Shown one piece after another: positions 10,265 to 21,869 of a stretch of DNA of 64,000 nucleotides. The first letter of the stretch is position 1. Each line of letters opens with the position of its first letter. Source of the DNA: Linanthus parryae (lineage: Eukaryota > Streptophyta > Magnoliopsida > Ericales > Polemoniaceae); assembly GCA_023055425.1 (NCBI GenBank), contig JALGPY010000010.1:18573363-18637362 (forward strand). The letters run 5' to 3'. The notes under the pieces are model-generated. The model saw only the letters and a list, made by a program, of their open reading frames with translations, did no database searches and had not been told where the DNA came from. A program made the position numbers and the translations under genes.

Positions 10265-11869
10265 TGACACGCTCCAACTGCAAGTGTACAGCTGTCGTGT
10301 GTAGTAATAAGTTCCGGAAATCCGGGTTGTCGAACCCAAGAGACTTCGTCGTAAACTAGCTATTAAATTTGTTCTTTATGTGGGCAAAGCGCAGTTGTTT
10401 TGTTCTATTGATCCTACTAAACTTAAAAACAAGTATCTCAATTAATCAATTGATTGCTTCACGATTAATAAAGATGAACGATTATAAAATTTCTCAAAGT
10501 TTGGAAAAGTCAGGATATCTCTACGGGTCACTAGGTATTTCACACGATATTGGATTTATGTTTTGTTAACACGATGATTTATTATTCTAGATAAACGAGC
10601 ATGAATGTGTTGAAGATGTCTCAACCAACACCAATACTTAAACTAGCAAACCGATGTCTCTAGCCTAAACATGTTCAAGTATGCATTAAGATCATTAATC
10701 TACTCTTCGTTCTTAGCTAACTAGCAAGATTTCTCAACCCTAGATACGGCTAGTGTGTATTTCAATTTTCCGGGCAATGAATATTGATGTCTCTAACATT
10801 CATAACCTAGCTCTATCCTAAAAATACGTCTATTGATAGCAAAGATGAATTAAACACATAAAATACACATAGCTAGATAAAAAGTTCATCAATTAAGCCA
10901 AAAGCATGAAATCAAATCCATAAATCACAAATATCGTGATCAAACCCTAGCTCCCTACGAGATACCCTGAGAAGAGTGTATAGCTACTCAAAAACATGAT
11001 TCACATACAAAGTTTCGTGATCAAATAACAAAAATAGAGAAGAAACAGAGTTTTTAGAAGTCAAACGAATGATTCCAAGCCTCCTTGATCGTCTCCTAAG
11101 CTCCAAGCTCTCTTCAATGTGATAGAGTACGTGATAATCCCCAAAAACATGCCCTAACCAAGTCTAATACGTTCTCCCAATGTTTAGAACAAGTTAGGAG
11201 TAATTACAAAGCAACCCCAAAAAGTTACAAACAAAATTCTGCCCGAACTAGGTCGTGTGACCTAGTTAAGTAGGTCGTGCGACCTACTGTGCTGCCCAGA
11301 ACAGGTCGTGTGACCTGTATAGTAGGTCGTATGACCTACTGAAACAAGCTGAAATCTCTAACTAGGTCGTGTGACCTAGTAACTAGGTCATGCGACCTAG
11401 TTGCTTCATCAAATTTTTCCATCTTCTTCCCACTTGTTCCTCTTGCTTCCGAATCACTTCCCGGGCATCGTTTCTTCATTCAATCCTCCATACTGAGCTC
11501 TCCTCATGCCTCAACACTCGTATCATCTTCTCTTGAGCCTCTCTAGCACTTGATCCATCAAATCTCGCTTTCCTTCCCAAATCTCGAGCTCGCATCACTT
11601 CCGAAGTTCGTTTCCTCTATCCACTTGCTCCTCGCGTGCTCCGGCCCTGAAAATCACAACACGAACACCCCGCGAAGATCAAATGTGACAAAATAAGATA
11701 AATAGCACGTAAAACAATGCAAGAAACGCCGGGACTTCACATTTTAGCATACGAACTCATTTTCTCAAATAAACACATGATCTACTCGAAAAGACGCAAC
11801 ATTCTCCAATATAAGCGCGCAAAATGTAGCAAAATAAGCAATAATATAACTCCGAAAACGGAGTTATCA
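10265..11869 (-). repeat. 3' LTR of Athila-2 (complete, 1605 bp)
   Basis: Starts TGACACGCTCC and ends GGAGTTATCA. The right ~1060 bp are repeated at 23079-24139 with few differences. The terminal TGACACG and the following word GCAAGTGTACAG are shared in form with the LTRs at 36019, 51632 and 62329, which defines one Athila LTR superfamily here. Holds the palindrome array at 11246-11402. An ORF at 11717-11947 crosses the LTR end and is not a gene. Confidence 0.92.
11246..11402. repeat. Array of six near-perfect palindromes in Athila-2 U3
   Basis: Six units with GGTC/GACC inner arms, a 4-nt centre (GTGT, GTGC, GTAT or ATGC) and different but complementary outer arms: AACTA/TAGTT, AGTA/TACT, ACA/TGT, AGTA/TACT, ACTA/TAGT, AACTA/TAGTT. 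The array lies about 470-620 bp from the U3 end of the LTR and is duplicated at 23517-23672 in the other LTR. Confidence 0.9.
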
Positions 11870-11882
11870 ACTACCCCCACAC
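11870..11882 (-). promoter_or_regulatory. Polypurine tract of Athila-2
   Basis: On the minus strand GTGTGGGGGTAGT, directly next to the 3' LTR. The same motif (GTGTGGGGGTATT) sits at 38913-38925 in Athila-3. Confidence 0.8.
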
Positions 11883-14049
11883 TACATTTTGCTCGTCCCG
11901 AGCAAATCCCAACTTTCACATCATGTCCAAGCCACAAACTCAACTAGCTTTCAACCCACCATATTGCATACATAACCAAATATTAGCCGACTTGACGCAA
12001 ACAAGACTCAATTCACAACTCGATTCATGCAACAATATGATGCAATGCAAATTAGACTCGATCCTAATCACATATATTTACACACACACACAAAACTAAA
12101 CTTTTTATCTTTTTGGCGAGATCGGGCAATCTCAAGTCCCTAAATCGGTTCTCATGGAGTGATGATCAATTTAGATACAAGGCGTGAATTGAAACTAAAC
12201 TTGACAACAAGAATTTCCCTTAGATCGTATAGAGAACCTAACCTTACTAAGTACAAGAGTATACTACCTCTTCGCGCGTGCCGATAAATAAGAGGCTACG
12301 CTAGGCTAAGCCACATCCAAGGTACGAGCTCCTAATTCGCTAGCGGTTATAGAATGTTGAGGCTTAGGGACATAAGGATAATCATGATGAAACACGTCCT
12401 AAAGCGTCACATTCTCACATTATAACCCACATCTCAAACACCCTCACCACGATGATAGAAACCGCAACCCGAAACTCACCGTCTCCGGCCCTCGATTCCC
12501 TCAAAACCCCGGTGCAATTACGATCCCGTGGCCACCGTCGTGAGTCGTGCACAAAATTCAAACCGTCGTTACCGAAATAGTTGCTTCCTCCACTCGATTT
12601 CCGTTAAGCTCAATCTCCTTCCTTTATTCCATCTCTCCTTTTTTTCTCTCTCTTTTTTTTTTCTCTCTCTCTTTTTTTTTTTTTTAATTCCACAATCAAC
12701 ACAATCCTTTCAAATGTACGAGTGGTCTTCCAAGAGTAGTCAAACGAGTATGTTAGGGGAAGAAAACAAACAATCCAATGAATGAGTATCAAACATAAAA
12801 TTCATCCTCCCCTAACTCTATGAAGTACATTGTGCCACTAAACAAAGCCGCAAACAAATCAAATCACATGTGTGGGGATGGAGTCGTCGCAAGCTCGATC
12901 TCGATGTCTGTGGTCAAAAGTCGACACCCCCACACTCGAATGTAGTCACATCCCCTCTCAAGTAATCAAAACAATGTAAGTCTCGTGCCTAATCCAACCA
13001 AACCTCCTACACCACGATGAATGAGATTCGGTACCTAGCACGATCCACCAATTAAATCACCCAACCCAATTTGTGCGTATTAGATGTCACGCACTCACGG
13101 CTCTCCACAACTGTGTCCATGATGTAACGACATGGAACACCGCCACACCGAAGTGCGCAAGCCTACTCTCACTCACCCTCGCATTCCCCTCGATAATCAT
13201 AAATGAAGTACATGCGATACGTAAGACTCACACAAATATATCATGAAGTACTCCCTCATCGAACCCCCTCAACTACAAACACCCTCGTGACGCACTAAAG
13301 CGGTGATTCTAACCAATCATGATGAATGCCAAGAATCGTCACCCTAAGTCCAGAGGTTATCAAAGAATCCAAGGTTGGAAATAGGGTTTACTAGTGGTCC
13401 TACAAGGTAAGTTCTATAAGCACTGAGTGCTCTAATACACACCTCGCATAGCTGTTCTGTGTGCCACTACGAGGCGGGTTGGCGACTACCTAAGACGTAC
13501 ACATGGATGTTCGGCTTGTTTAGCTCACACCTAGCTCAACTCTTGTAATAAAACTAGGCACACACTTTTAAATTTGAAAATCAAGTAAGTGTATAAAAAT
13601 AGGTAGGCACTCCCTTAAAGAAAGTCTCTCTATACGTAGTAAGGGGAACTCCCATTGTCTATCTCGGTCGCAAGTCACGCCCTATGCCTAAATTTCTCAC
13701 ACTCCGTGATTTTACCAATACTAAGATCTTTTTGATTGCCCTTTCTCAAATTTTTAAATTTATAATTTTTTTTAGATAATATTTCCTACTCTATATGCAT
13801 GGGAACGTGCAATCATATAATACGAACACATATATATATATCACACAACACTATGACACAAACACACTCTACGGCAACGACTACGAAACACACTACGACA
13901 CAAACATCCTATATGCAATTGGTTCATGCAGACACGGACTTGGCTAATATTCAGAAAATCTCACCCCCACACTAGAATGCTTCGTTGTCCCCAACGAATT
14001 CAGAGATAAAACAAAGGGACTCAGCATTCCAATGCGAGGGCGGGCTGGT
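11883..14049 (-). other. Noncoding 3' region of Athila-2
   Basis: No gene. Opens with a TTGCTCGTCCCGAGCAA-like word also present in Athila-3 (38930), and ends with a CTTCGTTGTCCCCAACGAAT word (13979-13998) mirrored at 40293; both contain short inverted repeats (GCTCG/CGAGC, TTCGTTG/CAACGAA). Has a pyrimidine-rich low-complexity tract at 12628-12687. Conserved between diverged Athila copies, so probably part of the family's 3' UTR rather than random spacer. Confidence 0.65.
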
Positions 14050-15579
14050 CTACTCGCTCTCCTCCGAGCCATCCGAGTGGTCACTCGACAAATACATCAA
14101 CTTCTGAGGTTCCGGAGTCAGTGTCACCCCGCCTGCCCTGCCAAGCTCGTGTAACCACTGATTCTGCCTATGCAGAATGTCACCGAGGTGGCGCTGGTTC
14201 CGTCGCGCATGCATAGCCCTTGACTTGGCTTTCCTCTCTGCTTCCTGCCCTCGAGCCACGGCCTTTTTCTCATTTGCAATCATCATCCTTTGCATGGCCT
14301 GCAAAGTGGCCTCGAGGCTAGCATTAGGTGCGACAGACGGACTCGACTCCTCACTCACAGCCGGGGTCTTACCCTTACCGCCCCTCTGAGCCCCCTTTTT
14401 TGGTGGGGGCCGGCTGCTCTCTACGACTACCTCATCTTTCTTCGGGTCGGGTACCTGAGTCCAGTATCGCGGGGGTTCGGTTGCACGGTCTCCACCATAA
14501 AACGCGGCACCAGCCTTAGTGGCCAAATGCTTTAGCAAATATCCAAACCCGGCTGCCCGACGGTTAGAGTCCCGAAGTCTCAATCGAAAACTCAAATAAA
14601 TGCGCTTCGAGACGTTGAATCGATGGCCCTCATACCAACACATAGCCATAACACACCACTCGAACCGTATGTCGGTCTGGGTCGAAACGCCCTCAACCCA
14701 TGCTTCCACTATGTTAAGTAAATAACGCGCTCGACGAAGTAAGGGTCTGGCCGAAACCGTCCACTTTCTAATGTCCTGACTCGCATGAGTATCCCACGGC
14801 GCTCCCGTCACCCCACCAAAGGCAAAGATTGACACTGCGGTCACTAACTCCTCTACGTTCATTTTCATGGTGGTCTCAAAGTGACAGTCGCCCTCGAGTG
14901 GTGGCCATTGTAGGGCTGCAGCTATGCTAGCCGGAGAGAATACGAAAAAATTCCTACGGGCGTATATGATCCTACGATCATCCAACTCTCCATCCTCCCC
15001 ATACCCAGACCACTCGGCGTTTGAGTAAATCTCCCACATGAGCTCCGAACTCGCGTTCTCCATGACGAGCTCACACAACCCTGCAAGATTCTCTCTTTTC
15101 ATGAACTCTTGGATTTGTTGGGGCATCTCAGTTTGGAACGGGAAATGCTTTTCTACATTTTCCCCCCTGAACACACTCCCCTCCCGCTTGGCGTACCTAG
15201 AATGCGCTAGTAGGGTGTTAAACCGATAGTCACAAAACACTCCTGTCGCCGGGTCAAGGTCCCTAGGACTAGACTCTCTTGTGGCCCTCGCTATTGGCAC
15301 TCTATCAGGTTCCGCCCTTTCTAACTCATCAGGGTCCGGGGGGGCTGGTGAAACCATGCTCCCCACAACCCAAAAGGTAGCATTCTTAGCTAGGTTACCA
15401 CCCGCGTCCCCCGTCTCTCTCACTTCTCCCTCGGGGATATATTCGTCATCACTATCGACGACTACTTTTTGTTTCTTCCTTTTCCCCCCGGTTATATTCA
15501 GACTCGTAGCTACCCCCTTTCCTTTAGCCACGGCCTTTCCTTTATCTTTTCGATTAGACATGGCACAAGAAGGTAGCAC
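14050..15579 (-). CDS. Athila ORF in env position: plant transposon-protein domain
   Basis: Intact 509-codon frame downstream of integrase, on the same strand as gag-pol. The N-terminus is basic with an NLS-like GGKRKKQK (about residue 33). The middle (residues ~150-370) resembles the putative plant transposon protein domain associated with Athila ORFs, with blocks ELMWEIYSNAEW, RRNFFVFSPASIAAAL and RARYLLNIVEAWVEG. Residues ~430-490 are charged and helical (likely coiled coil); the tail is acidic (DHSDGSEESE). I see no signal peptide and no membrane segment, so it is not an envelope protein despite the position. Function unknown; a nuclear or nucleic-acid role is inferred from the basic N-terminus. 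It could instead start at the second Met, 6 codons in. Confidence 0.72.
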   Translation of the reverse strand: MLPSCAMSNRKDKGKAVAKGKGVATSLNITGGKRKKQKVVVDSDDEYIPEGEVRETGDAGGNLAKNATFWVVGSMVSPAPPDPDELERAEPDRVPIARATRESSPRDLDPATGVFCDYRFNTLLAHSRYAKREGSVFRGENVEKHFPFQTEMPQQIQEFMKRENLAGLCELVMENASSELMWEIYSNAEWSGYGEDGELDDRRIIYARRNFFVFSPASIAAALQWPPLEGDCHFETTMKMNVEELVTAVSIFAFGGVTGAPWDTHASQDIRKWTVSARPLLRRARYLLNIVEAWVEGVSTQTDIRFEWCVMAMCWYEGHRFNVSKRIYLSFRLRLRDSNRRAAGFGYLLKHLATKAGAAFYGGDRATEPPRYWTQVPDPKKDEVVVESSRPPPKKGAQRGGKGKTPAVSEESSPSVAPNASLEATLQAMQRMMIANEKKAVARGQEAERKAKSRAMHARRNQRHLGDILHRQNQWLHELGRAGGVTLTPEPQKLMYLSSDHSDGSEESE

Positions 15580-17807
15580 AAATTGACAATTAAATTGACA
15601 AAAAGAATTAAGCTACGTGCTCAGTGTCAAGATGTGTGTACGGAAAAGAAACAATTACGCAATTAACAAATAAGTCCTAGGACTCTAGTCAATCGCCCCC
15701 AAGCACGCTACTAAGCACAACAATAAAATTGGGCTTTTACTCAATTGTGCCGAAGACTCGATAAAAATTAATTGCGAGGGAGAGAAGAGTGTACCTACGT
15801 GCCCGGAGCAAGTCTTACGGGCACAATTTTCAGATTCGTCCGAAAAGAAGGACCGATTTGGTCGTCGGAAATTTTTTTTCTTCAAATTATGCAATCAAGT
15901 TGTGCCTTTTGCTCCTTGCGGTGTCCTCTTCGAAAGCCCCAAGTCAATTTCGCCGAATTCAGCCTCAATTTGCCCAATTTCAGATGTTCACTCGAAACCC
16001 TAACCTTGCCCCCTTCTTCAATTTACCACCAATTAATCCCAATCTGAGTTGTGGGCATAATGGTGAAGGAGAAAAGAGGTGATGGGTTCTGTTGTTGCAG
16101 CGGTGGCCAGAGAATAGAGAGAAGGAAGCTAGATATGGCGGCGGTGAACCTGTGGTGGTCTGCGATGGTGGTCGGGGTCTGGGTGCGCTGGTGGTAGGTG
16201 CGAGAGGGTTTCTGGCGGAATCAATGGCGGGTGGTCGGGGGAGTGATTCAGTGAAAGAGGAGAGAGCAAAGGAGGCGGTGTTGGTGGTTGGTTGTTGCAG
16301 CGTGTAGGTGGTGTCTGGGTTTCTGGTCGGGGGTGCGAGAGGGTTTCTGGCGTTGGCGGCGGTGAATCTGTGAGGGCGGCGGCGAATCTTTGAGGGTGGC
16401 GGCGATGGTTGTCTGCGATGGAGGTGGGTGGAGAAGGCGGAGGCGGGTCCCTATTGGTGAACGCGTCGGTCTGGGAGGAGGGGGGACTAAGGCGCCGACG
16501 TTTCAGAGGTCGGCCGGCGTCCGATGGTGCTGCGGTGGCGGCGAAGAGGACCGACGGCGAGGATGGTTGTGGTCGTAGGTGCGAGAGATGGAGGTTGCAG
16601 TGGTTATGCGTCGCAAGTTCTTGGAGGAGGAGAAGAGATGTGTCGGTTGTGTGGAGGAGAAGGGCCGTGAGTAAGTTATCAGTTTGATAAGTATACTTTT
16701 GATAAATGACAATTAACACCCCCCCCCCTTTTGGATCAAATTGCAACCATTCAAGACTAGGTCGTGCGACCTAGAGGGTAGGTCGTGCGACCTAGTTAAA
16801 AAATCTGCTTCCACCAACTAGGTCGTGCGACCTAGTAACTAGGTCGTGCGACCTAGTTACCAGCCCGCAAAATTTTTAACTTCTCCCGACTTGCTTTTTC
16901 TTGAATTTTTAGCCTGAAACAGCCTCCAATAAGCTCAAACATGATATTTCACCCCCATTGGTAGGATCCAACATGCCGTTTCACCGTCTCGACCCGTAGC
17001 TCATGATTTTGACCTCTTTCGCAATTTCCGGATGCTTTTTATCGCTTTTTCTTCACAAAAACATCCTTTCTCGCCTTTTTGACCGTTCCTTTGCTTTTTT
17101 CATGAATCTCCTCGACCTCGAGACTCCATTTTGATTATAAAAAATTCCCAATGTCCGGGGAATTCTTTATTCCTCAAATTTGCTCTTCTAAAGGCCCGTT
17201 TGGCAATTCCGGATGCTTTTCGTCACTTTTTCTTCGCAAAAACATCCAAATTGCCATAACTCTCGCGTCCGGACTCCGATGCATGCGATCCACCTATCAA
17301 CAGAAAGCTCTCGACAACCCCCACCTAATGGCACTCTTCAATTTATCTCACGGTCTTGTTTGCAAAAATTTGCCTCGTAATCCGCGCCAATGTGTCTGCT
17401 TTCTCGGTTTCGCTATACATTCTTCGCGTGCATCAAGAGGGGGAGTCCGGATACGCGCCTCCCCTCAGGTGCGTGTGTTGAGTGCGTGTTGGTACATAAT
17501 TTTTCCCCCAATTCTTCATTCCGGATCCCGATACGCCTTTCTAGCTGCTTTTTCTCGATTTTTGTGAACTTTTCTCCGTGCGCATCAAGAAGGGGGATCC
17601 GAAATAGGCCTTTCACCTAGGAATCCTGCACATACTCATTATAAACATTAAATCCACTCTCCCGCACCTCTCATATAAATCAAACAAAATACAATAACAA
17701 AACAGAATTGAAAAAACTATACTAAAGCAGTAAATAGGTTGGGTTGCCTCCCAACAAGCGCTTTGTAATTTAAGGTCGACGGCCCGACCCAGTTACCTCA
17801 AAAGAGC
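15580..17807 (-). other. Spacer between integrase and ORF of Athila-2, with palindromes
   Basis: No credible gene. 16090-16690 is rich in GGT/GGCGGC and contains repeated words such as GGTGCGAGAGGGTTTCTGGCG (16197, 16331). 16755-16860 holds four more GGTCGTGCGACC palindromes of the LTR type. 16900-17620 contains diverged tandem words (CCGGATGCTTTT..CACAAAAACATCC twice; GCATCAAGAGGGGGA and GCATCAAGAAGGGGGA) and looks related to U3 of the Athila LTRs. The spacer may be a second promoter for the downstream ORF. Confidence 0.55.
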
Positions 17808-19469
17808 TCAAATATCGGGAATTGCTTTGAGGCGCTCAATCACCCCAATGAAATTCCCGTCCACGTATGGCTTTGCTCGCTCTCCGTTCACCTTGAATCG
17901 GTCCCCATTCTCAGCTTCTACCTCAAGTGATCCCCATGGGTAAACCTCAATAATTGTGAATGGACCACTCCATCTTGACTTCGGCTTGCCTGGAAATAAT
18001 TTCAGACGTGCATTGAAGATCATTACCTTTTGGCCCACTCTGAAGTCTCGTGGAATGATGTGCTTGTCATGCCATTGCTTGGTCCTCTCTTTGTAGATCT
18101 TGGCACTTTGATATGCCATCAGCCCGAATTCTTCTAACTCCAGCAATGTCTGCTTCCTTTTCTCACTAGAGAGCTTGGCGTCCATGTTCAACTTCTTTAG
18201 CGCCCAAAACGCTTTGTGCTCAAGTTCAACCGGGAGATGGCACGATTTCCCAAACACGAGTTGGTAGGGAGACATGCCCAAGGGAGTCTTGTACGCAGTT
18301 CGATACGCCCATAAACTATCATCCAAGTGTAGGGACCAATCTTTGCGTCCCGGATTGACAGTCTTTTCTAAAATTCCCTTGATCTCTCGATTGGACACTT
18401 CCGCTTGCCCATTAGACTGCGGATGGTAAGCCAATGATATCTTGTGCGTATTCACTCCATACTTTCTCAACACATTGGCAAATAGCTTGTTAACAAAATG
18501 AGATCCCTCATCGCTGATAATCGCTCTAGGTGTCCCGAATCGTGTGAAGATATTCTTGCGCAAAAATCTCTCAACTGTAGCACCATCATTTTTCGGGCAT
18601 GCCACTGCCTCTACCCACTTGGTCACATAATCCACAGCAAGAAGTATATAAAGATTGCCAAGTGAGGGAGGAAATGGCCCCATAAAGTCAATTTCCCACA
18701 CATCGAACGGTTCTACCTCTAACACGAAATTCTGAGGCATTTCATTTCGGTTAGAAATATTACCTGTTCTCTGACACCGGTCACACTGCTGCACAAATAG
18801 ATGGGCGTCTTTATGTAAAGTTGGCCAAAAGAAACTACTCTGAAGTACCTTAGCAACTGTGCGCGATTTGCCGAAATGTCCCCCACAGTTCAACTCGTGG
18901 CAATGTCTGAGGATCTCTAACGTGTCCGGCTCCGCAACACACCTCCGCAATACATTATCCGCTCCCAGCTTGAATAGATAGGGATCATCCCAGAAGTATT
19001 GTCGCGCATCTGCAAAGAATTTCTTCCTCTGGTGGTAAGTCATGTCCTTGGGTACAATGTTGAGTGCCTTGAAATTTGTCAAGTCAGCAAACCAAGGCAC
19101 AGCTGCCACCACAACCATAAGCTGCTCATCTGGAAAAACCTCTCGAATAGGCAAATCTTCCTGCTTACCGTTCTCCAGTCTTGACAAGTGGTCCGCAACT
19201 ACATTCTCTACCCCCTTTTTATCTTTGATCACCACATCGAACTCTTGCATCAATAAAACCCACCGGATCAATCTTGGCTTGGCGTCCTTCTTGGTGAGAA
19301 GGTACTTGAGGGCCAACATCTCTTTCTCCGTGGTCGCATAATTAACCTGTGCATCATTAAGAGTACGACAGGCATAATAAATGACGTGAGCTACCTTATC
19401 CTTCCGCTGGCCCAGAACTGCTCCCACCGCATAGTCACTAGCATCACACATGAGCTCAAATGGTAGGGT
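17808..19469 (-). pseudogene. Athila-2 RNase H and integrase
   Basis: 547 codons open from [14 protein letters not shown]. RNase H comes first (D in MCDASD, E in TTEKEMLAL). Integrase follows with an HHCC zinc module ([11 protein letters not shown] ... CDRCQ), then catalytic D in [12 protein letters not shown] in [11 protein letters not shown] and E in [13 protein letters not shown], a complete DDE triad. The C-terminus holds the RWSGPFTI block of the GPY/F module. The frame is continuous with RT except for a TAG at 19470. In the family the enzyme cuts RNA from hybrids and joins the cDNA to host DNA. Confidence 0.88.
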
Positions 19470-20621
19470 CTAGTCTGGTGTGGTGATGATAGGTGCGCTA
19501 ATCAGCTTTTCCTTGAGCAAATCAAAAGCTGACTTGCACTCCGCATTAAAATCAAAGACTGCATCCTTCTCAAGCAATCCACACAAAGGCTTCGTGATCT
19601 TCGAGAAGTCCTTAATGAAGCGCCGATAGAACCCTGCATGTCCCAAGAAACTCCTTACCCCTTTGACAGAGGTAGGGTAAGGAAGCTTCTCAATCACCTC
19701 GATCTTGGCTCTATCCACCTCTAAACCTTTGCTGGAGATCTTGTGGCCCAAAACAATACCCTCAGTAACCATGAAGTGACACTTCTCCCAGTTGAGCACT
19801 AGGTTGGTGTCAATGCATCTATCCAAAACCCGGGCCAACTGTTGCAGGCAGTCGTCGAATCCATCACCATAGAGCGAGAAGTCATCCATGAATACCTCGA
19901 AATTCTGCTCCATCATGTCGGAGAAGATCGACATCATACACCTCTGAAACGTAGCAGGTGCGTTGCATAACCCAAAAGGCATGCGTCTAAAAGCAAAGGT
20001 CCCATAAGGACAAGGAAATGTAGTCTTCTCCTGGTCAGCTGGCTCAATTGCTATCTGGTTGTACCCGGAGTACCCATCCAAAAAGCAATAATGTGAATGA
20101 CGTGCCAGCCTATCCAACATCTGATCAACGAATGGGAGGGGAAAATGATCCTTCAAAGTGGCATCATTGAGCTTGCGGTAATCCATGCAAACTCTCCACC
20201 CAGTAACAGTACGAGTGGCAATCTGATCACCTTTTTCCCCTTCCACCACAGTTATACCTCCCTTCTTAGGGACACACTGCACCGGGCTAGTCCATGTGCT
20301 GTCGAAAATGGGATAAATGATGCCCGCCTCCAACCATTTAAGCACCTCTTTCTTGACCACCTCCTGCATGTGAGGATTGAGGCGGCGCTGAAACTGAACT
20401 ACCGGCTTCTTATATTCCATGAGCCGAATCTTGTGCTGGCAAACTGTGGGGCTCATCCCCTTGATATCTACTATGGTCCATCCCATAGCTTCCTTTCTCT
20501 CCTGTAGTACCTTCAGAAGCTGCTCCTCCTGTTCCCTGTACAAACATGCAGACACAATCACAGGTAAAGTCTCATTAGATCCCAAGTACAAATATTTCAA
20601 ATGAACAGGTAAAGGCTTTAA
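19470..20621 (-). pseudogene. Athila-2 reverse transcriptase
   Basis: 376 codons in the gag-pol frame. RT blocks: WTSPVQCVPKKGG, WRVCMDYRKLNDAT, FPLPFVDQMLDRL, YSGYNQI, FAFRRMPFGLCNAP, and catalytic VFMDDFSLYG, the Athila form of the YxDD box. The connection domain follows (VRSFLGHAGFYRRFIKDFS). Ends at TAG 19470-19472, where a Trp codon is expected before the [11 protein letters not shown] block; upstream there is a TAA at 20622. All key RT residues are present. Confidence 0.88.
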
Positions 20622-21869
20622 TTATAAAACTGGAGCAGTAATAAGAGAAGGAGTGAGAATCTTCCTGCTTCCCTCATTAAAGAGGGGTAATGGTTGGCGC
20701 CAATGAACATCTAAGGCTTGCTCTTTCTCGGTGGAATCAAGTAGAGCAAGCTCCTCATATAGTTGCTCCAACAAAATATCGTCCTCTTCGTCCGGTGTGT
20801 ATGCCTCCACACCAAAGCACTGCTCGCTTACCGCATATGCGGGAAACTTCATAGCCTCAAATACATTGAAGGACACCTTCTCATCGTTGATGTGCATAGT
20901 CAGCTCTCCATTGGCCACATCAATGATAGTCCTCCCAGTAGCCAGGAATGGGCGGCCCAAAATAAGAGGAACATCATCGTCAGCCTCCATGTCTAAGATC
21001 ACAAAATCCGCTGGGAAGATGAGTCCTTCAACTCTCACTAATACATCCTCTAAAACACCCCTGGGGCGTTTTATACTGCGATCAGCCATCTGCAAGCACA
21101 TCCTGGTAGGCTTAGGATCTCCCACACCAAGTTGCTCAAAAACCGATGTGGGCATCAAATTAATACTTGCACCAAGATCACATAATGCCCTCCCATGAAA
21201 CGCATCTCCCAACGTAACAGGAATGATAAAACCGCCCGGATCTTTCATCTTCTTTGGTAACGCCTTTTGCACAACTGCGCTACACTCCTCATTCAGAGTC
21301 ACGGTTTCAAAATCATCCATGCGCCTCCTATTAGAAAGGAGGTCCTTGAGAAATTTGGCATATTTAGGCATTTGTGAAATGGCCTTCGCAAAAGGTATAT
21401 TAATGTGCAGTTTCTTGAAGATATCCACAAACATCTTGAAATGCTTAGCATCCTCTTGACTCTTCAATCTCTGCGGGTATGGCACTCGCACAGTGTATTC
21501 CTCCCCTGGCTTCTGTTTCTCATCCGACTTCCTCACCGTGTCCTTTGATTGGGGAATCATGGTAGGCACGGGAATCTCTTCATCCAAGGCTTTTTCAGTG
21601 GCCTTAGTCGCCTCAGCTCGCGCATGGGTAGGATACGGGGGATCCTGGTTAGTGGTCCCACTGCGAGTAGTAATAGCCTTCAATTGCTCAGTTGGAGTAA
21701 TAGTGTTGGACGGAAGTATACCTGGTGGAAGTCGAGGATTCTGATTAGCTATTTGGCCAATTTGTGTTTCATGGCTCTTTAGCGAAGCTTCCATTGCGAC
21801 AATCTTGCTCTCAATCTTATCATTGCTAGCTAACAGTTTCCTCAACATCGCATTTGTAACCTGTTCTTC
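20622..21869 (-). pseudogene. Athila-2 Gag C-terminus and protease
   Basis: 409 codons. N-terminal half is the Athila Gag-protease linker (AITTRSGTTNQDPPYPTHAR). Aspartic protease lies at about residues 215-330: ALCDLGASINLMPTSVFEQL holds the catalytic D in DLGAS, the usual Athila variant of D-T/S-G, and DVPLILGRPFLATGR is the C-terminal block. The frame continues from gag across a TAA at 21870 and into RT across a TAA at 20622. Confidence 0.85.

Noticed and set aside
14050..15579. Envelope gene, suggested by position after integrase
   Set aside because: No signal peptide, hydrophobic membrane segment or cysteine-rich ectodomain; the protein is charged, with an NLS-like start.
16129..16746. 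205-codon Pro/Thr/Ser-rich minus-strand frame
   Set aside because: Comes from GGT/GGC-rich low-complexity DNA that is open in several frames on both strands.
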